Part shown: piece after piece, positions 1-7,791 of the stretch | Numbering within the stretch: position 1 is the first letter of the stretch | Layout: the number at the start of each line of letters is the position of its first letter | Assembly: GCA_012799165.1 (NCBI GenBank) | Contig: JAAZLU010000124.1 | Coordinates: 1-20,737, forward strand | DNA: 20,737 nt | Origin: Clostridiales bacterium | Lineage (GTDB): Bacteria; Bacillota; Clostridia; Peptostreptococcales; Anaerovoracaceae | Direction of reading: 5' to 3' | Translations under genes and position numbers: made by a program | Notes under the pieces: generated by a model | The model's database searches: none | Seen by the model: only the letters and a program-made list of their open reading frames with translations | What the model was told of the DNA's origin: nothing

Positions 1-792
1 ATCGAGTACATCAGAAGAACTCCCGTGGTGAGGGACGTGCTCCTCTCCGGAGGCGACTGCCTGCTGGTAGAGGACGATGTTCTCGAGTACATCATCAAAA
101 AGCTCAGGGAGATCCCCCACGTGGAGATCGTCAGACTCGGCTCCAGAACCCCCGTCGTATGCCCGCAGCGCATAACCGACGATCTGGTAAATATGCTCAA
201 GAAGTATCATCCGATCTGGCTCAATACCCACTTCAACAACCCCAAGGAGATTACCGAAGAGGCCAGAATCGCTTGCGAAAAGATGGCCGACGCAGGTATT
301 CCTCTCGGAAACCAGTCTGTCCTGCTGCGCGGCATCAACGATTGCCCGCATGTCATGAGGGATCTGGTACAGCAGCTCGTAAAGATAAGGGTAAGACCGT
401 ACTACATCTATCAGTGCGACCTCTCTCTTGGAATCGAGCACTTCAGAACGCCGGTATCGGCAGGCATAGAGATTATCGAAGGGCTGCGCGGACACACCTC
501 CGGGTATGCGGTGCCGACCTTCGTCGTGGACGCACCGGGCGGCGGTGGAAAGACTCCGGTAATGCCTCAGTACGTCATCTCTCAGAGCCCCGGCAAGTAT
601 GTGCTCAGAAACTACGAGGGCGTAATAACGACCTACACCGAGCCCGAGAATCTCCCGAAGCTCGAATGCACCTGCGATTACTGCACGGGCAAGAAGCATT
701 ACGAATACGAGGGAGTCGAAGGACTGCACAGAGGCCAGAGACTCGCGCTCGAGCCTCAGGATCTGCTCAGACACAGAAGAAACAAGAAGTAA
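1..792 (+). CDS. kamA: L-lysine 2,3-aminomutase, 3' part (5' end outside window)
   Basis: This radical-SAM, PLP-dependent enzyme interconverts L-lysine and L-beta-lysine, the first step of clostridial lysine fermentation. The reading frame is open from base 1, so 264 C-terminal residues are present. By comparison with the 416-residue Clostridium subterminale enzyme about 153 residues are missing, including the CxxxCxxC cluster motif. With that offset the key residues fall exactly in place: the PLP-binding lysine in GGGGKTP (residue 184 here, K337 in the reference), the substrate-binding aspartates at 140 (CDLS) and 177 (VVDAPG), and a zinc-ligand cysteine at 115. The other zinc cysteines at 223, 225 and 228 (CTCDYC) are shifted by one. 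The fragment is intact to its TAA stop. It is followed after 119 nt by kamB on the same strand, consistent with one operon. The glutamate 2,3-aminomutase family is an alternative, but the kamD/kamE context favours lysine. Confidence 0.96.
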   Translation: MEYIRRTPVVRDVLLSGGDCLLVEDDVLEYIIKKLREIPHVEIVRLGSRTPVVCPQRITDDLVNMLKKYHPIWLNTHFNNPKEITEEARIACEKMADAGIPLGNQSVLLRGINDCPHVMRDLVQQLVKIRVRPYYIYQCDLSLGIEHFRTPVSAGIEIIEGLRGHTSGYAVPTFVVDAPGGGGKTPVMPQYVISQSPGKYVLRNYEGVITTYTEPENLPKLECTCDYCTGKKHYEYEGVEGLHRGQRLALEPQDLLRHRRNKK

Positions 793-823
793 TCCTGAAG
801 GTCTGCAATCGAAATTTATACGG

Positions 824-847
824 GAGGGCGGACGCAGTTCCGCCCTC
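824..847 (+). promoter_or_regulatory. GC-rich hairpin between kamA and kamB
   Basis: A perfect 9-bp inverted repeat (GAGGGCGGA at 824-832, TCCGCCCTC at 839-847) encloses a 6-nt loop, 31 nt after the kamA stop. Only TTGTG follows it, so it lacks the U-run of a strong intrinsic terminator. It could be a partial terminator, a processing site or a 3'-end stabiliser that sets the kamA:kamBC ratio. That role is inferred. Confidence 0.5.
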
Positions 848-911
848 TTGTGCGAAAAAATGCCGGAATCGGCGAATCACAGTTATACATTTTATTAAAA
901 GCGGAGATTAG

Positions 912-1946
912 ATGGCTTTTGTCGGCGAGCTTGCGGAAAAATATAATACGGTTTCCATAGTGGGCATGGCGAAGAATTCCGGAAAGACCACGGCTCTCAA
1001 TTACCTTCTTGAGGAGGCTTACGATGAGGGCCTGCTCTGCGCTGTCACATCGACCGGACGCGACGGTGAGACTACGGATCTTGTGACCACGACCGAAAAG
1101 CCCAAGGTATATCTCTTTTCGGATAGCATCGTCTCCGTGCCCGAGCAGCTCTACGAGCTCGCGGAGACGGGTCTTGAAATACTCAGGCGCACGCAGTACA
1201 GAACGGCGCTTGGAAATGTACTGATCTGCAGGGTTGCCGAGAGCGGCTATGTGCAGATAGCCGGCCCCGGGAGCATACGCGAGCATAAGAGGCTCTGCGA
1301 CGATATGCGCAGTTACGGTTGCGATATCGTCTTTATAGACGGGGCGATAGATAGAAAGTCGATAGCCGCGCCTGAAAGCTCCGACGCGATAATACTCGCT
1401 ACGGGAGCGGTCATAAGCCGCAGCCTCAAGGTGGTGGTGGAGGAGACGGTTCACATCGTCAACCTCTATCGCACGCCCGTCCTGGAGGACGAAGAGGCGC
1501 GCAGCATATTTGAAAAGGAAGATAAGGGCGTCTATCGCATATTGGCGATGGACGATGAATATAGAGTGAAGGACCCGGGGGTTCGCACGGCGCTGGGCGC
1601 AGGAAGCACCCTCGACAGCATAATAGATGAACACACCCGCTATCTCTACATACCGGGGGCGTTTACGGAGAGCATAGTGGGAGGCATAAATCCCAAGAAG
1701 CTACGAAATATTACTCTGGTGCTGCCCGATCCCACGAGGATTTTTATCGGAGCGACCAGATGGCAGCAGCTCCTAAAGAGGGGTATGAAGCTACGGGTTA
1801 TGGAGAATATCGAAGTCGCGGCGGTTACGGTCAATCCTTACGCGCCCGCGGGCTATCATTTCGACCACGAGCAGCTTCGCAGCGCGGTGGCGGATGCTCT
1901 GGGCGATGTGCCGGTATTCGATGTGAGAGCGGGAGGTTTGGAATGA
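912..1946 (+). CDS. kamB: KamB, P-loop protein of the lysine-fermentation operon
   Basis: This 344-residue protein of unknown biochemical function is typically found between kamA and kamC in lysine-fermenting Clostridia. It has a clear N-terminal Walker A loop, GMAKNSGKTT (residues 18-27), after a short beta strand (VSIV), so it should bind and perhaps hydrolyse a nucleotide. A likely second-strand motif is VFIDGAIDRKS near residues 139-149. I see no signal peptide or membrane segment, so it is probably cytoplasmic. The ATG at 912 is supported by GCGGAG at 901-906. The stop overlaps the kamC start by 4 nt (ATGA), indicating translational coupling with the MutS-like KamC. Because the two are coupled and lie just before the B12-dependent aminomutase, a helper or reactivation role for that enzyme is plausible but unproven. 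The name rests on operon position plus the P-loop. Confidence 0.82.
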   Translation: MAFVGELAEKYNTVSIVGMAKNSGKTTALNYLLEEAYDEGLLCAVTSTGRDGETTDLVTTTEKPKVYLFSDSIVSVPEQLYELAETGLEILRRTQYRTALGNVLICRVAESGYVQIAGPGSIREHKRLCDDMRSYGCDIVFIDGAIDRKSIAAPESSDAIILATGAVISRSLKVVVEETVHIVNLYRTPVLEDEEARSIFEKEDKGVYRILAMDDEYRVKDPGVRTALGAGSTLDSIIDEHTRYLYIPGAFTESIVGGINPKKLRNITLVLPDPTRIFIGATRWQQLLKRGMKLRVMENIEVAAVTVNPYAPAGYHFDHEQLRSAVADALGDVPVFDVRAGGLE

Positions 1947-3613
1947 GCAGCGCAACGAAAAATAAAGTGAGGCTACTTGCCAACACTAAGACGCGTACGG
2001 ATACGGGCCTCGAAGCCGTTATGAGCGATATGCAGCCCCACAGCGCCTACGGCAGCAAGCTTAAGAAGAGTTTTCGGCCCTTTGTGGCGGGACAGGAGGA
2101 TTTGCTGAATGCCGCCTACGACGATATGGATGTGCTGAGAGTCTTCGTCGAAACTAGGCCCGCAAAACTCGGCGAGTTGATGAACAATCTCTGCGAAATA
2201 AAGGAGATGGGGGGCACCCTTTCGAGGGTTCCGGAGAACATTCTCAGCATAGTAGAACTTTTCGATCTTAAGAGCTTTTTGCTTCGCAGCGCAAAGATTG
2301 CCGAGATACTCGAAGCTTCGACGGAGAATCTGCCCGAAAGGTACAGCCTCGCGGATACCTCCGCCCTGCTTGACATTCTGGATCCGAGCGGGGAGAAGCT
2401 CGATACATTTTATATATATGATGCCTTCAGCGCTGAGCTCGCAGAACATAGGAAAGCAAAGCGCGAGCTGGAAAGAGAATTGCGCAGGGCCCGAAAGGAG
2501 ATTCGCTCTGCCCTTGAAAAGGAGTACGGCTTTCGCATGACTCAAAAATGCGAACTGCTCGTTCCTAAGGCGGACAAAAAGCTGATGGAGCAAGCTATGG
2601 GCATAGCTGAGCTCAGAAAACAGGACGAGGACTATATGAGCGTGGTCTTCGAAATCGTCCCCGACGAGCGTATCTACGAGATCGAAGCTGCGACCGAGGA
2701 GCTAAACGCCAAAATCGAAGCGGAAGAGCTTAAGGTCTGCGAGGAGCTCAGCGCCCACGTCGCGGATTACAAGGAAGTACTGGCCGCCAACGGAGAGATA
2801 ATAGGAAATATCGACTGGGATCTGGCGAAGGTTCAGTACGCCTGCGCTCATGATTGTGTAAGGCCGGAGATTGCGGGGGATCACGTCATAGAGATAGAGG
2901 ACGGAAGGCACTTGCTCGTCGAGGCCATACTCAAGGGCAAGGGCGGCAAATATTGCCCTGTAAGCGTCAGCCTTTCGGACGGCGTTACTGCCATAACGGG
3001 TGCGAATATGGGTGGAAAGACCGTGTCCATAAAGATGATAGGGCAGATCGCTCTGCTTGCGCAATATGCGATGTATGTGCCCGCGCGCCGCGCTAAGATA
3101 GGGCTCTCGAATTTCGTGCAGATGCTCAGCGGGGATTCTCAGAATATACAGAGGGGACTTTCGAGCTTCGGAAGCGAGATGGAGGAGCTGAGAGAAATAT
3201 TGGATAATGCCAAGGATCGCTCGCTTATAATCATCGACGAAATAGCCTCGGGAACCAATCCGGCAGAGGGCCTGGCACTTACGAAGAGTTTCATCGACTA
3301 TTTCAGCAAAAAACCTTATATTACGATTATTACGACTCACTTCGACCACGCGGCGGTGGGAGATAATGTGCAGAACCTTCAGGTGCGAGGGCTTTCGGGA
3401 GCGGACTTCGGCAAGCTCTCGAGGGAGATAAAGCATGCGAAGAGAAAAGAACGCATAGAGATAATAGGCAAGTACATGGATTATAATCTCCAGCCCGTCG
3501 ATAGCGCGGCGCAGGCTCCAAAGGATGCACTGAAGATTGCGAAGATGCTGGGGGTCTACGAGGAGATAATTGAGACAGCAAAGCATTATCTTTCTGCAGA
3601 TGATGAGCGCTGA
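1943..3613 (+). CDS. kamC: KamC, MutS-like ATPase of the lysine-fermentation operon
   Basis: This 556-residue protein carries the MutS/ABC-type ATPase domain in its C-terminal third. Walker A is GANMGGKT (353-360), a signature-like SSFGSEMEELREIL follows near 405, and Walker B is LIIIDE (428-433) followed by ASGTNPAEG. The N-terminal part looks like a helical core/lever with a charged, probably coiled-coil stretch (about residues 165-190). There is no MutS1 mismatch-reading domain, and the protein is much shorter than repair MutS (about 850 aa). It is therefore unlikely to act in mismatch repair. The ATG at 1943 is chosen over upstream in-frame starts because GGGAGG at 1931-1936 precedes it and it overlaps the kamB stop by 4 nt. 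The kamB-kamC pairing is known from clostridial lysine operons, but its role is unsolved. A 473-nt gap separates it from kamD. Confidence 0.85.
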   Translation: MSSATKNKVRLLANTKTRTDTGLEAVMSDMQPHSAYGSKLKKSFRPFVAGQEDLLNAAYDDMDVLRVFVETRPAKLGELMNNLCEIKEMGGTLSRVPENILSIVELFDLKSFLLRSAKIAEILEASTENLPERYSLADTSALLDILDPSGEKLDTFYIYDAFSAELAEHRKAKRELERELRRARKEIRSALEKEYGFRMTQKCELLVPKADKKLMEQAMGIAELRKQDEDYMSVVFEIVPDERIYEIEAATEELNAKIEAEELKVCEELSAHVADYKEVLAANGEIIGNIDWDLAKVQYACAHDCVRPEIAGDHVIEIEDGRHLLVEAILKGKGGKYCPVSVSLSDGVTAITGANMGGKTVSIKMIGQIALLAQYAMYVPARRAKIGLSNFVQMLSGDSQNIQRGLSSFGSEMEELREILDNAKDRSLIIIDEIASGTNPAEGLALTKSFIDYFSKKPYITIITTHFDHAAVGDNVQNLQVRGLSGADFGKLSREIKHAKRKERIEIIGKYMDYNLQPVDSAAQAPKDALKIAKMLGVYEEIIETAKHYLSADDER

Positions 3614-3670
3614 TGACGCTCGGTAGTAGCTTGCACTGCGGACACGCTTCCGCTAACACGGGTGCCCGAA

Positions 3671-3719
3671 CGGTTCTAAGCTTTGCTCTCGTCTTCGACT
3701 CGGCAATCGCTAAGAACCG
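3671..3719 (+). repeat. Imperfect long stem in the kamC-kamD gap
   Basis: CGGTTCTAAGC at 3671-3681 pairs with GCTAAGAACCG at 3709-3719, giving 10 of 11 pairs with one central A-A mismatch. It encloses 27 nt. It neighbours the duplicated hairpins at 3733 and 3794, so the region reads as a run of structured units. No U-run follows, so it is not a typical terminator. Confidence 0.5.
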
Positions 3720-3732
3720 CGACCCGGTGATT

Positions 3733-3778
3733 GCTTCTCCGCAAGAACAAGCGTAGCGAAGTTCGAGCGGTAAGAAGC
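3733..3778 (+). repeat. Structured hairpin repeat, copy 1
   Basis: The folded unit has an outer stem GCTTCT/AGAAGC (3733-3738/3773-3778), then CCGC/GCGG (3739-3742/3767-3770, with a TA bulge at 3771-3772). Next come an AA/GA internal mismatch and an inner stem GAAC/GTTC (3745-3748/3761-3764). The 12-nt loop ends in GTAGCGAA. The inner stem, loop core and GA mismatch recur in copy 2 at 3794-3827. Confidence 0.6.
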
Positions 3779-3793
3779 CACCTGCCAGAGCGG

Positions 3794-3827
3794 CCGAAGA
3801 GAACGAGAGTAGCGAAGTTCGATTCGG
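3794..3827 (+). repeat. Structured hairpin repeat, copy 2
   Basis: The same architecture as the unit at 3733: outer stem CCGAA/TTCGG (3794-3798/3823-3827), a GA/GA internal mismatch, inner stem GAAC/GTTC (3801-3804/3817-3820), and a 12-nt loop again ending in GTAGCGAA. The outer stem differs in sequence from copy 1 but still pairs. That points to selection on structure, or to a dispersed palindromic repeat family. Confidence 0.6.
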
Positions 3828-3898
3828 GTGCCGCGGACGGCGGATTGACCGCATGTGCAAGCCACATCCTTCGCCGCAAACCCGGTCGTCTGCTTTAC

Positions 3899-3927
3899 TT
3901 GAAATCCGCCTGTCATAATAGTATGAT
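3899..3927 (+). promoter_or_regulatory. Sigma-A-type promoter candidate upstream of kamD
   Basis: TTGAAA (3899-3904) and TATGAT (3922-3927) are separated by exactly 17 nt, with one or two mismatches to the vegetative consensus. Transcription would start near 3934 and give a leader of about 150 nt before kamD. This would let kamDE-atoDA be made separately from kamABC. Confidence 0.5.
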
Positions 3928-4033
3928 ACAGGGTGGTGAAAGTTGGTTTTGTGCCGATTTCGAGGGCTGCTGCCTGCTCTTCGATGAGGCTTTCCGGACT
4001 TGCACAAATATAGATTCTTGTTCGGAGAATATT

Positions 4034-4042
4034 TGGTATAAT
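4034..4042 (+). promoter_or_regulatory. Extended -10 promoter candidate upstream of kamD
   Basis: TGGTATAAT at 4034-4042 is a perfect extended -10 (TGnTATAAT). No good -35 lies 16-18 nt upstream, but extended -10 promoters often do without one. The start would be near 4049, about 38 nt before the kamD ATG. It may work alone or in tandem with the candidate at 3899-3927. Confidence 0.55.
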
Positions 4043-4086
4043 AAACTTAGTTATTAATTTAACAGGCAGTGAAGGAGAAAAAAAGG

Positions 4087-5643
4087 ATGACAAGCAAACT
4101 GAATCTTGATAAGAAAGTCATCGATAGCGCGAGGAATCATGCCAGGAGCATCGCAGAGAGCATGCAGTCGTTTATCGACGAGCATACGACCGTCTCTACG
4201 GAAAGGACGGTCTTAAGGCTTCTGGGTGTCGACGGCGTGGATGATGTCGAAAGACCTCTTCCGAACGTTCTCGTAGACGAAATCAAGGATGCGGGCGGTC
4301 TTCCCAGAGGTGTCGCTTACTGGATAGGCAATGCGATACGGAAGACCGGAAAGTCTCCTCAGGAAATCGCCGAAGCGGTCGCGCGTGGAGAACTGGATGT
4401 TACCAAGCTCGATCAGGGAAGCGTGGAGGATGCCCGCAAGGCAATCGAGCCCTATGTGGATGAGTCTCTTGCAAAAATTCGCAAGCAGACGGAGACGCGA
4501 AATAATTATCTGGAAACCATAGGCGAGGGCAGAAGGCCCTATCTCTATGTGATTGTCGCGACCGGAAACATCTACGAGGACGTCAATCAGGCGGAAGCCG
4601 CAGCGCGTCAAGGCGCGGACATAATAGCCGTAATAAGGACGACGGGGCAGTCGCTTCTCGACTACGTACCTTACGGTGCCACGACTGAAGGATTCGGAGG
4701 AACCTACGCTACGCAGGAAAATTTCAGAATAATGAGGGAGAGGCTCGACAAAGTAGGAGAGGAAGTCGGAAGATACATCCGCCTATGCAACTATTCAAGC
4801 GGACTTTGCATGCCGGAAATTGCGGCGATGGGCGCTCTGGAAAGGCTCGATGTTATGCTCAACGATGCTCTGTATGGAATACTCTTCCGCGACATCAATA
4901 TGCAGAGAACCATAGTCGACCAGTTTATGTCTCGAGTAATAATCGGATATTCCGGAATAATCTTCAACTCCGGAGAGGATAACTACCTTACTACTGACGA
5001 CGCCATCGAGGCGGCTCACACGGTGTTGGCTTCTCAGCTGATGAACGAGCAGTTTGCTGTCCTTGCGAATATTCCAGAAGAGAACATGGGCCTCGGGCAC
5101 GCGTTCGAGATGGATCCGGCCACTGAGGACGGATTCCTTTACGAGCTCGCTCAGGCGCAGATGGCCAGAGAAGTCTTTCCGAAGGCATCGCTTAAATACA
5201 TGCCTCCGACGAAGTTTATGACAGGAAATATCTTCCGCGGGCATCTTCAGGACGCTCTGTTCAATCTGGTCGCGGTATGGACAGGTCAGTCGCTGCAGCT
5301 TTTGGGAATGCTCACTGAGGCCATACACACTCCGCATCTCCACGACAGAATGCTCGCTATAGAGAACGCTAAGTACATATTCAACAACTGCAGACATATC
5401 GGAGACGAAGTCGAATACAAGAAGGGCGGAATAATACAGACGAGAGCTCAGAAGGTTCTCAAGGATGCGAACGAGTTGCTTGCGCAGATCGAAAAGGACG
5501 GCCTCTTTGCAACTATCGAGGCCGGTAAATTTGCGGCTGTAAAGAGACCCTTTAACGGCGGCAAGGGCTTGGACGGCGTATGCACAAAGGATGATATGTA
5601 CTTCAATCCGTTCATAGAAAAGATGTTGGGAGGTGTAAAATAA
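4087..5643 (+). CDS. kamD: Beta-lysine/D-lysine 5,6-aminomutase alpha subunit
   Basis: This is the large subunit (518 aa, against about 516 in Clostridium sticklandii) of the adenosylcobalamin- and PLP-dependent enzyme that moves the terminal amino group of L-beta-lysine (or D-lysine) from C6 to C5. In this pathway the product is 3,5-diaminohexanoate. It is the TIM-barrel subunit that holds PLP and the upper face of the cofactor. It is recognised by full-length similarity, including YLYVIVATGNIYEDVNQAEA, an RTTGQSLLDYVPYG stretch and LKYMPPTKFMTGN. The start is the ATG at 4087, preceded by AAGGAG at 4072-4077; an in-frame GTG at 4069 lacks a binding site. The stop TAA shares one base with the kamE ATG, so the two subunits are translationally coupled. 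Confidence 0.95.
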   Translation: MTSKLNLDKKVIDSARNHARSIAESMQSFIDEHTTVSTERTVLRLLGVDGVDDVERPLPNVLVDEIKDAGGLPRGVAYWIGNAIRKTGKSPQEIAEAVARGELDVTKLDQGSVEDARKAIEPYVDESLAKIRKQTETRNNYLETIGEGRRPYLYVIVATGNIYEDVNQAEAAARQGADIIAVIRTTGQSLLDYVPYGATTEGFGGTYATQENFRIMRERLDKVGEEVGRYIRLCNYSSGLCMPEIAAMGALERLDVMLNDALYGILFRDINMQRTIVDQFMSRVIIGYSGIIFNSGEDNYLTTDDAIEAAHTVLASQLMNEQFAVLANIPEENMGLGHAFEMDPATEDGFLYELAQAQMAREVFPKASLKYMPPTKFMTGNIFRGHLQDALFNLVAVWTGQSLQLLGMLTEAIHTPHLHDRMLAIENAKYIFNNCRHIGDEVEYKKGGIIQTRAQKVLKDANELLAQIEKDGLFATIEAGKFAAVKRPFNGGKGLDGVCTKDDMYFNPFIEKMLGGVK

Positions 5644-6410
5644 TGAGTAAGACTACTGCTGTATCCAAGGTGGATCTTACAAAAATAATGCCTTATGGCG
5701 ACACCATGAACGACGGTCAGGTTCAGATGAGCTTTACCCTTCCCGTTCCCGACGGCGATGAAGCCTGGGAGGCCGCAAGACAGCTCGCCAGGAAGATGGG
5801 CCTCGATGAACCCAATGTCGTTTATCACAGGGATCTGGGTATAGGCTATACCTATATGATAGTCTACGGTAAGTGCACGCACAGCGTAGACTATACAAAG
5901 ATTCATGTTACAAAGGTGGAAAGCAATGTAATGGACAGAATGGAGTGCATCAAGTATATGGAAGATCACTTCAACAGACCCGTGGTGGTCGTAGGTGCCT
6001 CCACCGGAACTGATGCTCATACCGTAGGAATCGATGCAATAATGAACATGAAGGGCTTTCACGGGCATTTTGGCCTGGAAAGATACACGGGGATGACAGC
6101 CATTAACATGGGTTCTCAGGTTCCCAACGAGGAGCTGATAGCCAAGGCGATAGAGCTGAAGGCCGACGCGATATTGGTGTCTCAGACTGTAACTCAAAAA
6201 GACGTGCACATAACCAATCTTACAAATATGGTCGAACTCTGCGAGGCGGAGGGCATTCGCGACAAGATTCTGTTGCTCTGCGGCGGGCCGAGAATTTCTC
6301 ACGAGCTCGCTCAGGAGCTGGGATTCGATGCGGGCTTCGGGCCTGAAACTTATGCCGATCATGTAGCCTCTTACATTCTCCAGGAATTGGTAGAGCGTAA
6401 GCGGGTATAG
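5643..6410 (+). CDS. kamE: Beta-lysine/D-lysine 5,6-aminomutase beta subunit
   Basis: This 255-residue B12-binding subunit partners KamD. The Rossmann-type cobalamin domain has the base-off DxHxxG motif as DAHTVG (D124, H126, G129), where the histidine ligates cobalt. The lysine that forms the Schiff base with PLP should be K137 in NMKGFHG. It lies 11 residues after the histidine, the same spacing as H133 and K144 in the C. sticklandii enzyme. A second conserved segment, LLLCGGPRISHELAQELGFDAGFG, closes the B12 fold. The ATG overlaps the kamD stop by one base and has GGGAGGTG at 5628-5635. The enzyme needs adenosylcobalamin, and enzymes of this class suffer cofactor inactivation, which is why the nearby kamB-kamC pair attracts attention. 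Confidence 0.95.
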   Translation: MSKTTAVSKVDLTKIMPYGDTMNDGQVQMSFTLPVPDGDEAWEAARQLARKMGLDEPNVVYHRDLGIGYTYMIVYGKCTHSVDYTKIHVTKVESNVMDRMECIKYMEDHFNRPVVVVGASTGTDAHTVGIDAIMNMKGFHGHFGLERYTGMTAINMGSQVPNEELIAKAIELKADAILVSQTVTQKDVHITNLTNMVELCEAEGIRDKILLLCGGPRISHELAQELGFDAGFGPETYADHVASYILQELVERKRV

Positions 6411-6430
6411 TAACATAAAGGAGTAGAATT

Positions 6431-7126
6431 ATGAAAAACAAAATGCTAACAGCTGCCGAGGCGGTGTCCGTAATCAAGGACGGCGACACGATTGCTGTGG
6501 GAGGCTTTCTCGGCACCGGTTCGCCGGAGATTCTTCTGGATGCACTTGTGGCGCAAGGAACGAAGCATCTGACTTTGATCGCCAACGACGGAGGCATGCG
6601 CGACGACAACCCCTATACAGGTGGAAGGCACAAGGGTGTTGCGAAGCTCATAGCCAACGGTCAGGTCGATCATATCATCGCGTCCCACGTCGGAGTCAAT
6701 CCTGATATCTTTGCGGGTATGAGCGCGGGAACTTTGAAGTGCACGCTCGTTCCGCAGGGTTCTCTGGCGGAGAAGCTCAGAGCTGCCGGTGCGGGTCTTG
6801 GCGGGGTGCTTACGCCGACGGGCCTTGGAACTCCGGTAGAGGAAGGCAAGCGCATAATAGAAATTGAAGGTGTGGATTATCTTCTCGAACTGCCTCTTAA
6901 GCCGAAGGTATCTCTCATAAGAGCGGACTACTGCGACAAGTTCGGAAACTTCACCATGCTCAAGGCCACGAAGACATTCAACCATGTAATGGCGATGGCG
7001 GGAGAGATTGTAATAGTCGCAGCCGAGAAGGTTTTCGAAATAGGAGAAAAGGACCCGGACTTCTATCAGGTATCCGGCGTCTATGTTGATATGATTGTGG
7101 AAGGAGAAGAGCCATGGCAGATATAA
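6431..7126 (+). CDS. atoD: Acetate/butyrate-acetoacetate CoA-transferase subunit A
   Basis: This is the 231-residue alpha subunit of a family I CoA-transferase. Early signatures are VGGFLGTGSPE, and the central glycine-rich LGGVLTPTGLGTPVEEG is diagnostic. In lysine fermentation the acetoacetate released by 3-keto-5-aminohexanoate cleavage is activated with CoA from butyryl-CoA, giving acetoacetyl-CoA and free butyrate. The operon position directly after kamE supports that role, though substrate specificity cannot be read from sequence alone. The ATG at 6431 is preceded by AAAGGAG at 6417-6423. The 3' end overlaps the start of atoA by 13 nt, as expected for subunits made in equal amounts. Confidence 0.93.
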   Translation: MKNKMLTAAEAVSVIKDGDTIAVGGFLGTGSPEILLDALVAQGTKHLTLIANDGGMRDDNPYTGGRHKGVAKLIANGQVDHIIASHVGVNPDIFAGMSAGTLKCTLVPQGSLAEKLRAAGAGLGGVLTPTGLGTPVEEGKRIIEIEGVDYLLELPLKPKVSLIRADYCDKFGNFTMLKATKTFNHVMAMAGEIVIVAAEKVFEIGEKDPDFYQVSGVYVDMIVEGEEPWQI

Positions 7127-7770
7127 GAGCAAGAATTGCCAAGAGAGCGGCAAAGGAGTTTAAGGACGGGGATATAGCCAACCTCGGCATAGGTCTTCCG
7201 ACGATGATTCCCGACTTCCTTCCCGAGGGCGTCAGCATTGTCCTTCATTCCGAAAACGGCTTTACAGGTCTTGCTGGAACGCCCGAACCCGGCGAGGAAG
7301 ACTACAGGGTTATAGACTCCGGCGGAAAGTGGGTTACAACAGCCCCATATGTCAATTTCTTCGGAGCTGAGGAGTCCTTCGCGATTATCCGCGGTGGACA
7401 TCTCGATATGACTGTTCTGGGTGCCATGCAGGTCGACGAGGAAGCGAACCTAGCGAATTGGATCATCCCAGGAAAGAACGTCGCGGGAATGGGCGGCGCT
7501 ATGGACCTCGTGGTCGGCGCTAAGAAGGTTGTAATTGCCATGACCCATACCCAGAAGGGCAATCACAAGATAATGAAGAAGTGCACTCTCCCGCTCACCG
7601 CGAAGAAGGTGGTAGACATGATTATAACGGAGATGTGCGTAATGGAGTTTATCGACGGAAAGCTTACGCTTACGGAAATTCACCCCGACTACACGCTCGA
7701 GGATGTGAAGGCGGCGACCGAGGCGGAATTTGCGGTATCTCCCAATCTTAAGGTTATGGAAGAAGAATAA
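7114..7770 (+). CDS. atoA: Acetate/butyrate-acetoacetate CoA-transferase subunit B
   Basis: This is the 218-residue beta subunit and carries the catalytic glutamate that forms the glutamyl-CoA thioester intermediate. I place it at E47 in VLHSENGFTG. Other family features are the N-terminal NLGIGLPTMIPDFLP, a DLVVGAKKVVIAMTHTQKG segment and LPLTAKKVVDMIITEMCVM. It forms a heteromer with AtoD. AAGGAG at 7101-7106 sits inside the atoD coding end and drives the ATG at 7114. It is the last gene of the lysine run; a GC-rich hairpin follows 21 nt after the stop. Confidence 0.93.
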   Translation: MADIRARIAKRAAKEFKDGDIANLGIGLPTMIPDFLPEGVSIVLHSENGFTGLAGTPEPGEEDYRVIDSGGKWVTTAPYVNFFGAEESFAIIRGGHLDMTVLGAMQVDEEANLANWIIPGKNVAGMGGAMDLVVGAKKVVIAMTHTQKGNHKIMKKCTLPLTAKKVVDMIITEMCVMEFIDGKLTLTEIHPDYTLEDVKAATEAEFAVSPNLKVMEEE

Positions 7771-7791
7771 TCGCGTAGAAAAGAAATGGGT

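Larger units (their letters stand above)
3614..4086 (+). other. 473-nt non-coding gap between kamC and kamD with hairpins and promoters
   Basis: I find no convincing gene here: open frames on both strands lack ribosome binding sites and recognisable domains. The first 220 nt are GC-rich and full of inverted repeats: 3638-3642/3649-3653, 3671-3681/3709-3719 with one A-A mismatch, 3733-3778, 3794-3827, and a 4-bp stem at 3840-3852. The rest turns AT-rich and holds two promoter candidates. No cobalamin or lysine riboswitch core could be recognised, although kamDE uses adenosylcobalamin. The hairpins lie upstream of both promoters, so they would be transcribed only as the tail of a kamABC message or as a separate RNA. 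Confidence 0.7.

Noticed and set aside
1760..1942. 61-residue N-terminal extension of KamC
   Set aside because: It lies wholly inside kamB in another frame. The ATG at 1943 has a strong ribosome binding site and the usual ATGA overlap.
3817..3827. tRNA T-arm (GTTCGATTC) in the kamC-kamD gap
   Set aside because: The flanking bases do not form the 5-bp T-stem, and no acceptor, D or anticodon arms can be drawn.
3614..4086. Cobalamin or lysine riboswitch upstream of the B12-dependent kamDE
   Set aside because: I could not recognise the conserved core of either class, and most of the structured part lies upstream of both promoter candidates.
3330..4093. Minus-strand open frames of 225 and 127 codons in the kamC-kamD gap
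   Set aside because: They overlap kamC or hairpin repeats, lack ribosome binding sites and show no domain pattern. They are probably chance openings in repeat-rich DNA.
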